Positions 19,652 to 27,349 of a stretch of DNA of 64,000 nt are shown piece by piece. Every line of letters starts with the position of its first letter. The first letter of the stretch is position 1. A model generated the notes under the pieces. That model did no database searches. It saw nothing but the letters and a program-made list of their open reading frames with translations, and had not been told where the DNA came from. Both the position numbers and the translations under genes were made by a program. The DNA is from Bacteroidia bacterium (GTDB lineage Bacteria; Bacteroidota; Bacteroidia; B-17B0; Aurantibacillaceae), in NCBI GenBank assembly GCA_020846335.1, contig JADLED010000150.1, forward strand, positions 1-64,000, in the 5' to 3' direction.

Positions 19652-22600
19652 ATGAAAAAGTACATTGCTTTTATCTCTTTTTTCTGCGTTACTTTGTTGC
19701 GTGCGCAAGGTCCTAACATCTGTGCCAACTTTTATGCAGTTACTGGCAATTCGGCCTACATCTGTTCAACCGGCATTCCCAACAGCTCCACCTTTGTACC
19801 CATTGCCATTCCTCCCGGAGCCAACGGCATGGCGCTCGGGTCCTCCTTCGGATTTTTAGCACCTAACCCAACTTTGTGGACCGTAATTGGCGGTACATAC
19901 TGGTATTTTAATGGCAGCACTTTTGTAAACAGCACGCATTTTGCCGGTTTGGGTGCTTTAAACCCGGGCGGTAGTATAAATTACATTTATAACATTACAA
20001 TGACCGGACAAGTAACCCGTTATAATGGCATAGGAAATGCAACACCTGTTACCAGTTTTACAATCCCGAATTTTCTAGTATCCGATGTGGTGGGCGATGA
20101 TCAGGATAACTTTTATCTTTTAAGACAACAAAATCCACAAATGCTGGGTGTTTATAATTCAGCCGGGGTATTAACCTGTTCCTATTCCGTTTCCGGCATG
20201 GCTAACTCGCCTGCGGGTGGTGCATTGGCAATTATTGATAATACGGTAACGGTGCAAAATCAAAACGGCTATTATGTTGGAATAATTTCAGGAGGCGCCG
20301 TTAGTTTTACGCAAACCGCATTGCCCTTTACCAACGTTTCAGATTTTGCCAACTGTTTTCGCAACACGGCATTCAGTTCCGGTATTAATCCTTCGGTACC
20401 CAATCTGAGTTGTTTAATTACCACTTTGGCATTAACTGCAAGCGCCTCACCTACAATTAATATCAACAATTACAATTGGTCCGGACCCTCCATCATTGGC
20501 GCCACAAATCAGCCCAGCATTCAGGTGGCCGGGGTGGGGGTTTACAATTGCACAATTACAAGTTGCGAAGGCGCTACCTCAATAAGTGCTTACACAGTAT
20601 CCTCCTTAATAACCAATCCTTTAATTGTTGCGCAGGCAAGTAAACCGGCAGTGTGTGTAGGCGATAGTGTTACTTTAAGCGCGTCGGGCGCAAGCACCTA
20701 CACCTGGCTGCCGATAAATGCCATTGCTACAAGCACAGTGGTTTTTCCGACAACCAATAGCACCTACACCGTTATTGGTCAGGATGCCAATGGCTGTTTA
20801 GGCTCCGACACAATAAGTGTAATGCTTAATGTTAATCCAACCATTACGGCAGTTGCCAGCCCAACCTCCCTGTGTTCGGGTGGAAGCGCCACACTTACTG
20901 CTTCAGGCACGGCAGGTGTTTTTAATTGGGAGCCCGGCAATTTACAGGGCGTTTCGGTAGTGGTTAGTCCCGGTTCCACCACAATTTATACGGTTACCAC
21001 AGCCATGGGAAGTTGCACCGCCATGGCCACCGCCACGGTTTACAATCCCACGAGCCCACAATTAATAACCAGCGGAAATACGCTCACCTGTGTTAATCCA
21101 ACGGCACAATTAATTGTTTTGCCGGGTTCGGTTAACGACACCATTGCCTGGTTTGGCCCCGGAATTATATCACCGAACAATTCCACCACGCTAAATGTAA
21201 ACGTTGCCGGAACCTACACTCTGGTGGTAACCAATACCCTGGCCAATTGTGTGAGCATTGATTCGGTAAAAATTTTCAACCAGATTAATCCAATACAGCT
21301 CAACATTGTTTCTTCGGCCACCCAGGTGTGCTATCCGGGCAACACTACCGTGACCATGCAGATAAACTCCCCTTCTTTTATTACGTGGTCGCCCAATTTG
21401 TTTATCAATACCACCACGGGCCCATTGGTAACAGTAACGCCAAGCACCACTACCACCTACACCGTGTTGGGTGTGTTGGGTGCCTGCACAGGCATTGCTG
21501 CTATAACCATTTCAGTTAACACCACGCCCACCGTGCTGGCCTCCCTAAATAACCCTACCATTTGTGCCGGACAAATTCTGGCACTTTCGGCCTCGGGTGC
21601 CGCCAATTATTTTTGGTTGCCGGGAAATTTAAGTGGAAGCCTAATCTCTGTCAGCGCCAATCAAAACATTAAATACGTTGTTACCGGCGAAAGCGGCAAT
21701 TGTTTTTCTTCCGACACGGTTCGGGTAAATGTGTTGCCAAGCCCTCTGTTAACGCCTACTGTGTGGCCGGTGCTCATGTGCCCGGGCAACAACGCCACAC
21801 TTAAAGTTTCTGATGCCACAAGCTACACCTGGCAACCCGGCGGCGCTAACGGATCCTCGATTACTGTTACTCCAAGTGTAACCACCAGCTACACCGTAAC
21901 AGGAAGTAACACCTTGGGTTGTAGCAGTAGTTCTGTTGTAACAGTTTCGTTGTATCAGGCGCCAACAATTACTGCTCTTGCAAGCTCAAGTGCCATTTGT
22001 GTTGGAGACAGTGTTCAGTTGCAGGCGCAGGGAGCCAACAGTTTTACCTGGTTTCCGGGTAACATTACCGGCACTGCCATTACGGTGAGTCCGTTTGTAA
22101 CTAGCAATTACACCGTGGTGGCCACTAACACGGCATGCAGCAGTGAACGTGTGGTGAGTGTAAATGTATCGGAATGTGTTACACCAGTATTTGGAATTAC
22201 CAACGCAGCGGATAAACCACAACCTGAAAATCAGGACATGTACCGTATTGATTTTACAGTTACAGCAGTAAACTCCAGCTTGCACCACTTTAATAATGTG
22301 AAACTGAAAAACGATCTTAAAACCACTTTTACAGCGCCGTGTACATACAGCATTCTGGTGCCGCCAAGTCTGGTTTCAAAAAACAGTAAACTGGTGGTTA
22401 ATCCTTTTTATGACGGCACCACAGATGTTGATTTGATTAAGAGTGATCTTAGTGAAATGAACGCCAGTAAAAGAGATACAGTGGTATTTAGCGTATTGCT
22501 CGAACCAAAAGGATTTTACGGCAGGGTTAGTAATTTCACCTATGGGTCGGCCGATTATCTTTTTCAGTTTTCGGTGAGCGATACCAGTAATAATGGTTTG

Positions 22601-22957
22601 GTGTGGGACCCCGATGGCGATGGAAATCCGGCCAATAACAATGAGTTAACGCCCATTGATGTTGACTTTATCAACTTTTTTATTCCCGAAGGATTTTCGC
22701 CAAACGGCGACGATAATAACGATTTGTTTGAGATAAAGGGATTGTATGGCCGACCGGTGAAGCTAACGGTGTTTAACCGTTGGGGAAATAAAGTGTACGA
22801 AAAAAGTAATTACGATAACAGTTGGGATGGCCGTGTGAATGTGGCAGGCTTAAGCTTTGGTAATGGTAAACTTCCACAATCCACCTATTACTATATTCTT
22901 CAGTTTTTAGACGGAAGGAAAGAAACCAAAGCCGGTTTTGTGGTTTTGCAGTATTAA
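19652..22957 (+). CDS. T9SS type B cargo protein with Ig-like repeats
   Basis: 1101 residues. Signal peptide (cleavage after LLRAQ), an N-terminal beta-propeller-like segment (about 20-250, VSDVVGDDQDNFYLLRQQ), then roughly seven Ig/PKD-like repeats of the kind seen in the giant adhesin (ASGASTYTW, CPGNNATL, SYTWQPGG), one DUF11-like domain (about 850-985) ending in the acidic loop DPDGDGNPANNN, and a type B sorting domain over the last 90 residues (IPEGFSPNGDDNND, FNRWGNKVYE, TYYYIL). It shares its C-terminal half with the giant adhesin, pointing to common ancestry and the same exporter. The 60-bp gap from the PorE-like gene has no terminator, so it is likely the last gene of the operon. Confidence 0.93.
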   Translation: MKKYIAFISFFCVTLLRAQGPNICANFYAVTGNSAYICSTGIPNSSTFVPIAIPPGANGMALGSSFGFLAPNPTLWTVIGGTYWYFNGSTFVNSTHFAGLGALNPGGSINYIYNITMTGQVTRYNGIGNATPVTSFTIPNFLVSDVVGDDQDNFYLLRQQNPQMLGVYNSAGVLTCSYSVSGMANSPAGGALAIIDNTVTVQNQNGYYVGIISGGAVSFTQTALPFTNVSDFANCFRNTAFSSGINPSVPNLSCLITTLALTASASPTININNYNWSGPSIIGATNQPSIQVAGVGVYNCTITSCEGATSISAYTVSSLITNPLIVAQASKPAVCVGDSVTLSASGASTYTWLPINAIATSTVVFPTTNSTYTVIGQDANGCLGSDTISVMLNVNPTITAVASPTSLCSGGSATLTASGTAGVFNWEPGNLQGVSVVVSPGSTTIYTVTTAMGSCTAMATATVYNPTSPQLITSGNTLTCVNPTAQLIVLPGSVNDTIAWFGPGIISPNNSTTLNVNVAGTYTLVVTNTLANCVSIDSVKIFNQINPIQLNIVSSATQVCYPGNTTVTMQINSPSFITWSPNLFINTTTGPLVTVTPSTTTTYTVLGVLGACTGIAAITISVNTTPTVLASLNNPTICAGQILALSASGAANYFWLPGNLSGSLISVSANQNIKYVVTGESGNCFSSDTVRVNVLPSPLLTPTVWPVLMCPGNNATLKVSDATSYTWQPGGANGSSITVTPSVTTSYTVTGSNTLGCSSSSVVTVSLYQAPTITALASSSAICVGDSVQLQAQGANSFTWFPGNITGTAITVSPFVTSNYTVVATNTACSSERVVSVNVSECVTPVFGITNAADKPQPENQDMYRIDFTVTAVNSSLHHFNNVKLKNDLKTTFTAPCTYSILVPPSLVSKNSKLVVNPFYDGTTDVDLIKSDLSEMNASKRDTVVFSVLLEPKGFYGRVSNFTYGSADYLFQFSVSDTSNNGLVWDPDGDGNPANNNELTPIDVDFINFFIPEGFSPNGDDNNDLFEIKGLYGRPVKLTVFNRWGNKVYEKSNYDNSWDGRVNVAGLSFGNGKLPQSTYYYILQFLDGRKETKAGFVVLQY

Positions 22958-23004
22958 GTAAAACGCTTTTTTTAACGACAGTGTGCTTTGGTGTAATTCA
23001 GTTA

Positions 23005-23841
23005 TCACTCAATAATTAATTGCTGTCCGCCATAGGGAAAAAGATTTAGTTCGGCGGCTTTTGCAAACAGGAGTTCCACCGCATTTTTTCCGGTTAATCC
23101 AAGTTCCACCGAAAAATCATTCACATAAAGTGCAATGTGTTTTTTCATCACCTCTTCGCTCATTTCCTGGGCGTGTTGTTTTACGTAGTTCATGGGGCTT
23201 TCAGGTTGTGTGAAGGCATATTGCACACTTTCCTTAATAAGTTGATTTACCTTTTGCTGAAGCAGGGGATCCATATCGCGGCGAATAGCTATGCCTCCAA
23301 GTGGAATGGGCGCGTTAATTAAGGAGTCCCAAAACTCACCCATGTCGGCAATTTTCTCAAGGCCTTTGTCCTGATAGGTAAAGCGGTTTTCGTGAATAAT
23401 TAAGCCGGCATCCACTTCGTTATTTAATACCGCATTTTCAATGCCGCTGAAAACGTATTCCACTTTATTAGTGGCGCCGGGGTAGGCCAACGAAAAAAGA
23501 AAATTGGCAGTGGTTAATTTACCAGGAATGGCCACCCGCCATTGGGAAACCGGTTTAGAAAGCAGGTTGTTGTTTTTTTTCTGAACAAGCAATGGCCCGC
23601 AATTAAAGCCCAGCGCGCTGCCTGCACGCAAAAGAATGTAGTTGTTAATGGCGTAGGCGTAGGCATGGAAACTAAGTTTGGTAATATCTAAATCGCCGTT
23701 TAATGCAGCCCTGTTGAGTGTTTCCACATCGCCAAGGTGCACCTCAAAGTTAATGCCCCGCGTGTCTATTTTACGGTGCACAAGTGCGTCAAAAATAAAA
23801 CAATCGTTGGGGCAGGGCGAATATCCTATGGTTAAATTCAA
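23005..23841 (-). CDS. mqnD: 1,4-dihydroxy-6-naphthoate synthase (MqnD)
   Basis: 278 residues of the MqnA/MqnD periplasmic-binding-protein fold. MqnD converts cyclic dehypoxanthine futalosine to 1,4-dihydroxy-6-naphthoate in the futalosine route to menaquinone. Seen: GYSPCPNDCFIFDAL at the N-terminus, TKLSFHAY, LLRAGSALGFNCGPLLV, and the AGLIIHENRFTY segment, all typical. The start is TTG at 23841 (no ATG available), one base after the mqnB stop, so the pair is transcribed as mqnB-mqnD. Length is normal for the family. It converges on the T9SS operon with only 47 bp between the stops. Confidence 0.93.
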   Translation of the reverse strand: MNLTIGYSPCPNDCFIFDALVHRKIDTRGINFEVHLGDVETLNRAALNGDLDITKLSFHAYAYAINNYILLRAGSALGFNCGPLLVQKKNNNLLSKPVSQWRVAIPGKLTTANFLFSLAYPGATNKVEYVFSGIENAVLNNEVDAGLIIHENRFTYQDKGLEKIADMGEFWDSLINAPIPLGGIAIRRDMDPLLQQKVNQLIKESVQYAFTQPESPMNYVKQHAQEMSEEVMKKHIALYVNDFSVELGLTGKNAVELLFAKAAELNLFPYGGQQLIIE

Positions 23842-23842
23842 G

Positions 23843-24514
23843 TTAATTGCTGTTGTGGTTAAATTCCGAAATCAATTCCAAAAGTTTATTATTAAGTGTT
23901 TCCACAGCCAAGGGTATGTTCCATTTGGAGCGGTCGCGTTTTTCAACGTAATTGGAAATGGCCCGCATTTGAATGTAGTTGCACTGAACGCCCTCACAGG
24001 CACGAAAAAAAGCAGCGCCCTCCATGCTTTCGGTGTCGGCGGCAAAGTGCTGCTGTACTTTAAGTATGCTGTTTTGGTTGCCATGCACGGTATTAACCGT
24101 AATGCCACTCACCCTTTCAATAGTGGCAAGTGCGGTATAATTGTTATGAAGTTGCTGGTTAAAGGCCACACGTCCTTCAAGTCCCATTTCATTAAAGGGA
24201 ATAAAGCTCAAATCGTTTTCGGCACCCATTTCGCTTAACACATCTTTTTCTATTAAAACTACTTGGCCAATTGCCAGATGGCGGTTAAATGCGCCGCAAA
24301 TGCCCGCGTTAATAATCAAGGAATAGTCTGAATTTATGTGTTTGCCTAAATGATAAGCCGTGTTAACCATGCCAACGCCGGTGAGCAATATATCCACATG
24401 GTTTAAAGTGTCAATGGTATTAAGGCCCTCTTTTATGGATGTATTATAACCAACGTGTTTTAACAGGGGAGTTATTTCGGCGGCAGTGGCCACTACTATC
24501 AAAAGTTTGTGCAC
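23843..24514 (-). CDS. mqnB: Futalosine hydrolase (MqnB)
   Basis: Nucleosidase of the phosphorylase-like fold that removes hypoxanthine from futalosine; 223 residues from GTG 24514 (VHKLLIVVATAAEI). Seen: the early AAEI motif, IINAGICGAFN, VHGNQNSILKV, and ADTESMEGAAFF, whose Met-Glu pair is the ribose-binding feature of this nucleosidase family. The ORF track starts much further upstream (24673), inside the divergent pterin gene; an ATG at 24550 would overlap that gene's start. The GTG is preferred because an exact -7 promoter element (TAATTTTG) lies 3 nt before it and the length then matches the family. mqnA and mqnC are not in the window. Confidence 0.88.
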   Translation of the reverse strand: MHKLLIVVATAAEITPLLKHVGYNTSIKEGLNTIDTLNHVDILLTGVGMVNTAYHLGKHINSDYSLIINAGICGAFNRHLAIGQVVLIEKDVLSEMGAENDLSFIPFNEMGLEGRVAFNQQLHNNYTALATIERVSGITVNTVHGNQNSILKVQQHFAADTESMEGAAFFRACEGVQCNYIQMRAISNYVEKRDRSKWNIPLAVETLNNKLLELISEFNHNSN

Positions 24515-24517
24515 ATT

Positions 24518-24525
24518 CAAAATTA
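24518..24525 (-). promoter_or_regulatory. -7 promoter element for mqnB (leaderless)
   Basis: TAATTTTG on the minus strand matches the Bacteroidota TAnnTTTG consensus and is followed by AAT and then the GTG start, so the transcript would begin at or within a few bases of the start codon. No clear -33 TTG box was found at 19-21 bp. Confidence 0.6.
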
Positions 24526-24536
24526 AGGATTTTGTG

Positions 24537-24544
24537 TAAATTTG
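24537..24544 (+). promoter_or_regulatory. -7 promoter element for the first PTPS gene (leaderless)
   Basis: TAAATTTG, then CCCC, then ATG at 24549. It is exact to TAnnTTTG and is separated by only 11 bp from the opposing mqnB element. A TTTG at 24506 is too far for a standard -33 box. Confidence 0.6.
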
Positions 24545-24548
24545 CCCC

Positions 24549-24959
24549 ATGATTTTCTTAACCCGCCACGAGCATTTTAACGCAGCACACAAGCTGTATA
24601 ATCCCGAATGGACTGAACAAAAAAACGTTGAAGTGTTTGGCAAATGCGCCAATGCCAACTGGCACGGACACAATTACGAATTAATGGTAACCATTAAAGG
24701 CGAAATTGATAAAGACACCGGTTTTTTAATGGATGCGAAAAAGTTGAGTGTGATCTTACAAGAATATGTGTGCGACAAACTCGATCACAAAAATTTGAAT
24801 GTGGATGTTGATTTTATGGCCGGAAAGCTTGCCAGTACTGAAAATTTGGCCATTGCCATTTGGAACCAGATAGCACCACACTTACCTACAAATGTTAAAT
24901 TGCACTGTGTTAAATTATACGAAACACCAAGAATTTGTGTGGAGTACTTTGGAAATTAG
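24549..24959 (+). CDS. 6-pyruvoyl-tetrahydropterin synthase/QueD family, copy 1
   Basis: 136 residues. Zinc ligands are visible as the His of HFNAAHKL and the two His of WHGHNYEL; the catalytic Cys sits in FGKCANANWHGH with the C-x5-H spacing of animal-type PTPS (FGKCNNPNGHGHNY), not the C-x3-H of E. coli QueD; the Asp-His pair is in LDHKNLN; the pterin-anchoring Glu is in YETPRICVEY. The enzyme acts on 7,8-dihydroneopterin triphosphate, giving either 6-pyruvoyl-tetrahydropterin or 6-carboxy-tetrahydropterin (queuosine precursor); which product cannot be told from sequence alone. It is divergent from mqnB and 139 bp ahead of a paralogue. Confidence 0.88.
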   Translation: MIFLTRHEHFNAAHKLYNPEWTEQKNVEVFGKCANANWHGHNYELMVTIKGEIDKDTGFLMDAKKLSVILQEYVCDKLDHKNLNVDVDFMAGKLASTENLAIAIWNQIAPHLPTNVKLHCVKLYETPRICVEYFGN

Positions 24960-25098
24960 TATTTTTACAGCACACAAAACAACCGAAAGGCATTATTAAA
25001 TAAGGCTAAAGCCACTTGATCAGCATACTTCTGACGCAGTGCTTTAAATAAAGAAAATCAAACTTAGTCTAACCACCTTTGTTGATTTAATTAAAACT

Positions 25099-25512
25099 AT
25101 GAGTAAACGTATTTCAATATACCGGAAAGAGCATTTTAACGCAGCACATCGGCTCAACAGCGATTTATTAAGCGCCGAAGAAAACGCACGCGTGTTTGGA
25201 AAATGCAATTATCCCAACTATCATGGCCACAACTATGAACTCATTATAAAAGTAACAGGCGAGGTAAATCCAGTTACCGGCTACATGATAGACATGAAAG
25301 TACTCAGCGATATGGTAAAAGCTGAAGTGATTGAAAAATTTGATCACAAAAACCTGAACCTCGATACCAACGAATTTAAAAACCTTAACCCCACTGCCGA
25401 AAACATTGCCATGGTTATTTACGATAAGCTGCGAAGCAAACTCGAAAGTACCTACGATTTAAAAGTTATACTTTATGAAACAGAAAGAAACTACGTTGAA
25501 TACCCAGCATAA
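25099..25512 (+). CDS. 6-pyruvoyl-tetrahydropterin synthase/QueD family, copy 2
   Basis: 137 residues, clearly paralogous to the gene at 24549 along its length (EHFNAAHRL, FGKCNYPNYHGHNYEL, FDHKNLNLD, ETERNYVEY). All zinc ligands, the catalytic Cys and the Asp-His pair are kept. The two copies differ mainly in the 50-residue middle segment and the C-terminal helix. The last 38 bp overlap the start of folE, suggesting translational coupling, so this copy is the better candidate to work directly on the FolE product. No exact -7 element precedes it. Confidence 0.88.
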   Translation: MSKRISIYRKEHFNAAHRLNSDLLSAEENARVFGKCNYPNYHGHNYELIIKVTGEVNPVTGYMIDMKVLSDMVKAEVIEKFDHKNLNLDTNEFKNLNPTAENIAMVIYDKLRSKLESTYDLKVILYETERNYVEYPA

Positions 25513-26191
25513 AACCAACCCTTCGCTAAACGGACACAGTGCCGAAGAGATTGGCAATGAGCACATGAGCACCGGTGTGGAAACACCTTTGCGGGCCGAT
25601 GCGTTTAAACTCAGTGATGAAGAAAAAATGAAAAAAATTGAATTTCATTTTAAAGAGATAATGGAAACGCTGGGTCTTGACTTAACCGACGACAGCCTGA
25701 TGGGCACACCTGAGCGTGTGGCTAAAATGTATGTGAAGGAAATTTTTAGCGGATTAAATCCTGCCAATAAACCCAAAATAGCCTTGTTTGAAAACAGCTA
25801 TAACTACAGCCAAATGCTGGTTGAAAAAAACATGACTTTTTACAGCAACTGCGAACACCATTTTGTTCCCATCTTCGGCAAAGCCCATGTGGCCTATATT
25901 TCAAACGGACACGTAATTGGGCTATCCAAACTAAACCGCATTGTGCAGTATTATGCCAAACGCCCTCAGGTGCAGGAACGCATGACCATGCAAATTGCAA
26001 AAGAATTGCAGGAAGTTTTAAAAACCAAAGATGTGGCAGTTCTCATTGATGCCCGTCACCTTTGTGTGTCTTCAAGAGGTGTGCAAGACAGTAATTCTGC
26101 TACCGTTACTTCTTTTTATGGCGGACAGTTTGAAAATGAAACCACACGCGCCGAATTTCTAAAATACATTGACCTGGAAACCAACTACTGA
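25475..26191 (+). CDS. folE: GTP cyclohydrolase I (FolE)
   Basis: 238 residues. Converts GTP to 7,8-dihydroneopterin triphosphate, the shared precursor of folate, biopterin-type cofactors and queuosine. Seen: GTPERVAKMYVKEIFSGL, the zinc site Cys and His in NCEHHF and the second Cys in HLCVSSRGV, and GLSKLNRIV, all marks of the zinc-dependent type IA enzyme. The N-terminal 30 residues are poorly conserved; MSTGVETPLR (25565) is an alternative start that would avoid the 38-bp overlap with the PTPS gene. The 3' end overlaps the convergent gene by 7 bp. Confidence 0.95.
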   Translation: MKQKETTLNTQHKTNPSLNGHSAEEIGNEHMSTGVETPLRADAFKLSDEEKMKKIEFHFKEIMETLGLDLTDDSLMGTPERVAKMYVKEIFSGLNPANKPKIALFENSYNYSQMLVEKNMTFYSNCEHHFVPIFGKAHVAYISNGHVIGLSKLNRIVQYYAKRPQVQERMTMQIAKELQEVLKTKDVAVLIDARHLCVSSRGVQDSNSATVTSFYGGQFENETTRAEFLKYIDLETNY

Positions 26192-27027
26192 TGAATAGTA
26201 ACAAAGTTGTTTGTGTTTAAATAACGGTTAACTGCCCCTAAAGCCCGCCCCTGTTCGCCGGTAAAAAATAACGGATCGTTGAGGTTGTGCTCAATTGGCG
26301 GCAGTAACTGGTTCTGCAACCGGTTATATAAAGATAATGCCAGAAAGTTTTCTTTTTCGGTTAATTTTAGAACCACCAATGGAAGTATTTTTTCACCCAT
26401 TTTGGTGAGTTTAAAATACTCTACACAATTGGCCCTGGAGTTAGGATTTGAGTTGATAGCCAAACGCCCCGAAAACCAATTGTTACGCCAGTTTTCAAAT
26501 GTTTTTTCAAACTCTGCCACAGTTCTTTTTGGCAACTGTGCGGCCTCTTCCCTTAATCTGGCCATGTCGGCCACGTCCGGGAAGTGAGGATAAGCACCAC
26601 TTACGTTAAAAAGCCCGGTTTCTTCGGGTTTAAGAGGAAATTCACACTGGTAATAAGCGATTACTTTGCCAAAACTATCACCCGAAAATTCATTGAGAGA
26701 ATGTTGAATTCTTAAATCCGCACCACATTTCGATTCCCATAAGTGACCCTGCACCTGCTGCGACACGTGTGTGATGTTGGAGGAAGAGTGCCCCCAAACG
26801 GCAAGCGAACCTCTGTGTGAACGCGTATATCCAAAAAGAGCGTAAAATTTATCAAAATCACTTAGCTCGTTGCCGGGCCATAACCACATGTTGTTAATGC
26901 CAACCGAACACGAAACCGAATTGTAGGAGCTTGTGGGGTCGCCACATACCAAGGCAAGGTTAACGTTAAGGTGTTGGAAATAACTCCTGAATCGTTTTTG
27001 CTCAATAGGTGTTTTGTGTCTTAACAT
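26185..27027 (-). CDS. Uncharacterised protein resembling DUF7689
   Basis: 280 residues, no signal peptide or membrane segment. The N-terminal 150 residues have the layout I associate with DUF7689-type proteins: a Cys-Ser/Asn stretch (YNSVSCSVGINNMWLWPG), a YALFGYTR strand, SLAVWGHSSSNITHVSQQV, and WESKCGADLRIQHSLNEF, ending at a Gly-Lys-Val strand. Cys, His and a second His are placed so that a Cys-His hydrolase site is conceivable, but that is speculation. The C-terminal 130 residues are helical, with no recognised motif. It stands alone, with its stop overlapping folE by 7 bp. Confidence 0.6.
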   Translation of the reverse strand: MLRHKTPIEQKRFRSYFQHLNVNLALVCGDPTSSYNSVSCSVGINNMWLWPGNELSDFDKFYALFGYTRSHRGSLAVWGHSSSNITHVSQQVQGHLWESKCGADLRIQHSLNEFSGDSFGKVIAYYQCEFPLKPEETGLFNVSGAYPHFPDVADMARLREEAAQLPKRTVAEFEKTFENWRNNWFSGRLAINSNPNSRANCVEYFKLTKMGEKILPLVVLKLTEKENFLALSLYNRLQNQLLPPIEHNLNDPLFFTGEQGRALGAVNRYLNTNNFVTIHQ

Positions 27028-27349
27028 TCGTAATAGGTTTAGTTAATACGTTGTTAAATTGTTAATACCGAAATACAAATTTGGCAATTGGTAAAGCAAG
27101 CAATTAAACAATAAAACTTAACCTAAGTTAAGAAGAGCGAATGTTAAAAACACCTGTGAAAATTACCAGTTTTTTTACCTGTGTGTTTTAACAGGTACCA
27201 CTACGCAATTCGCATTCAAAAATGGCTTGAAGGCCTTGTAAACAGTGCATTTTTTGACAAAATCAGGACCTATCCAATTTGGAGGCCTGTGATGGGCAAT
27301 AAAAAGTGGTCGGGAATAAAAAACGCCGGAAACAAAACTAAATGGACGC
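27028..27349. other. Intergenic region between hemCD and the DUF7689-like gene
   Basis: About 320 bases. It contains an inverted repeat TACCTGT / ACAGGTA (27177-27197) preceded by a T-run on the plus strand and so an A-run after it on the minus strand, which does not fit a terminator for either neighbour. A 63-codon TTG-start ORF on the minus strand (27175-27366) has no supporting feature. Nothing else recognised. Confidence 0.4.

Noticed and set aside
24514-24673. Upstream start at 24673 or 24550 for mqnB
   Set aside because: These add residues not typical of the family and overlap the divergent PTPS gene; the promoter element and length favour GTG 24514.
27177-27197. Terminator hairpin TACCTGT/ACAGGTA
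   Set aside because: The T-run precedes rather than follows the stem on the plus strand, and no gene ends there in a suitable orientation.
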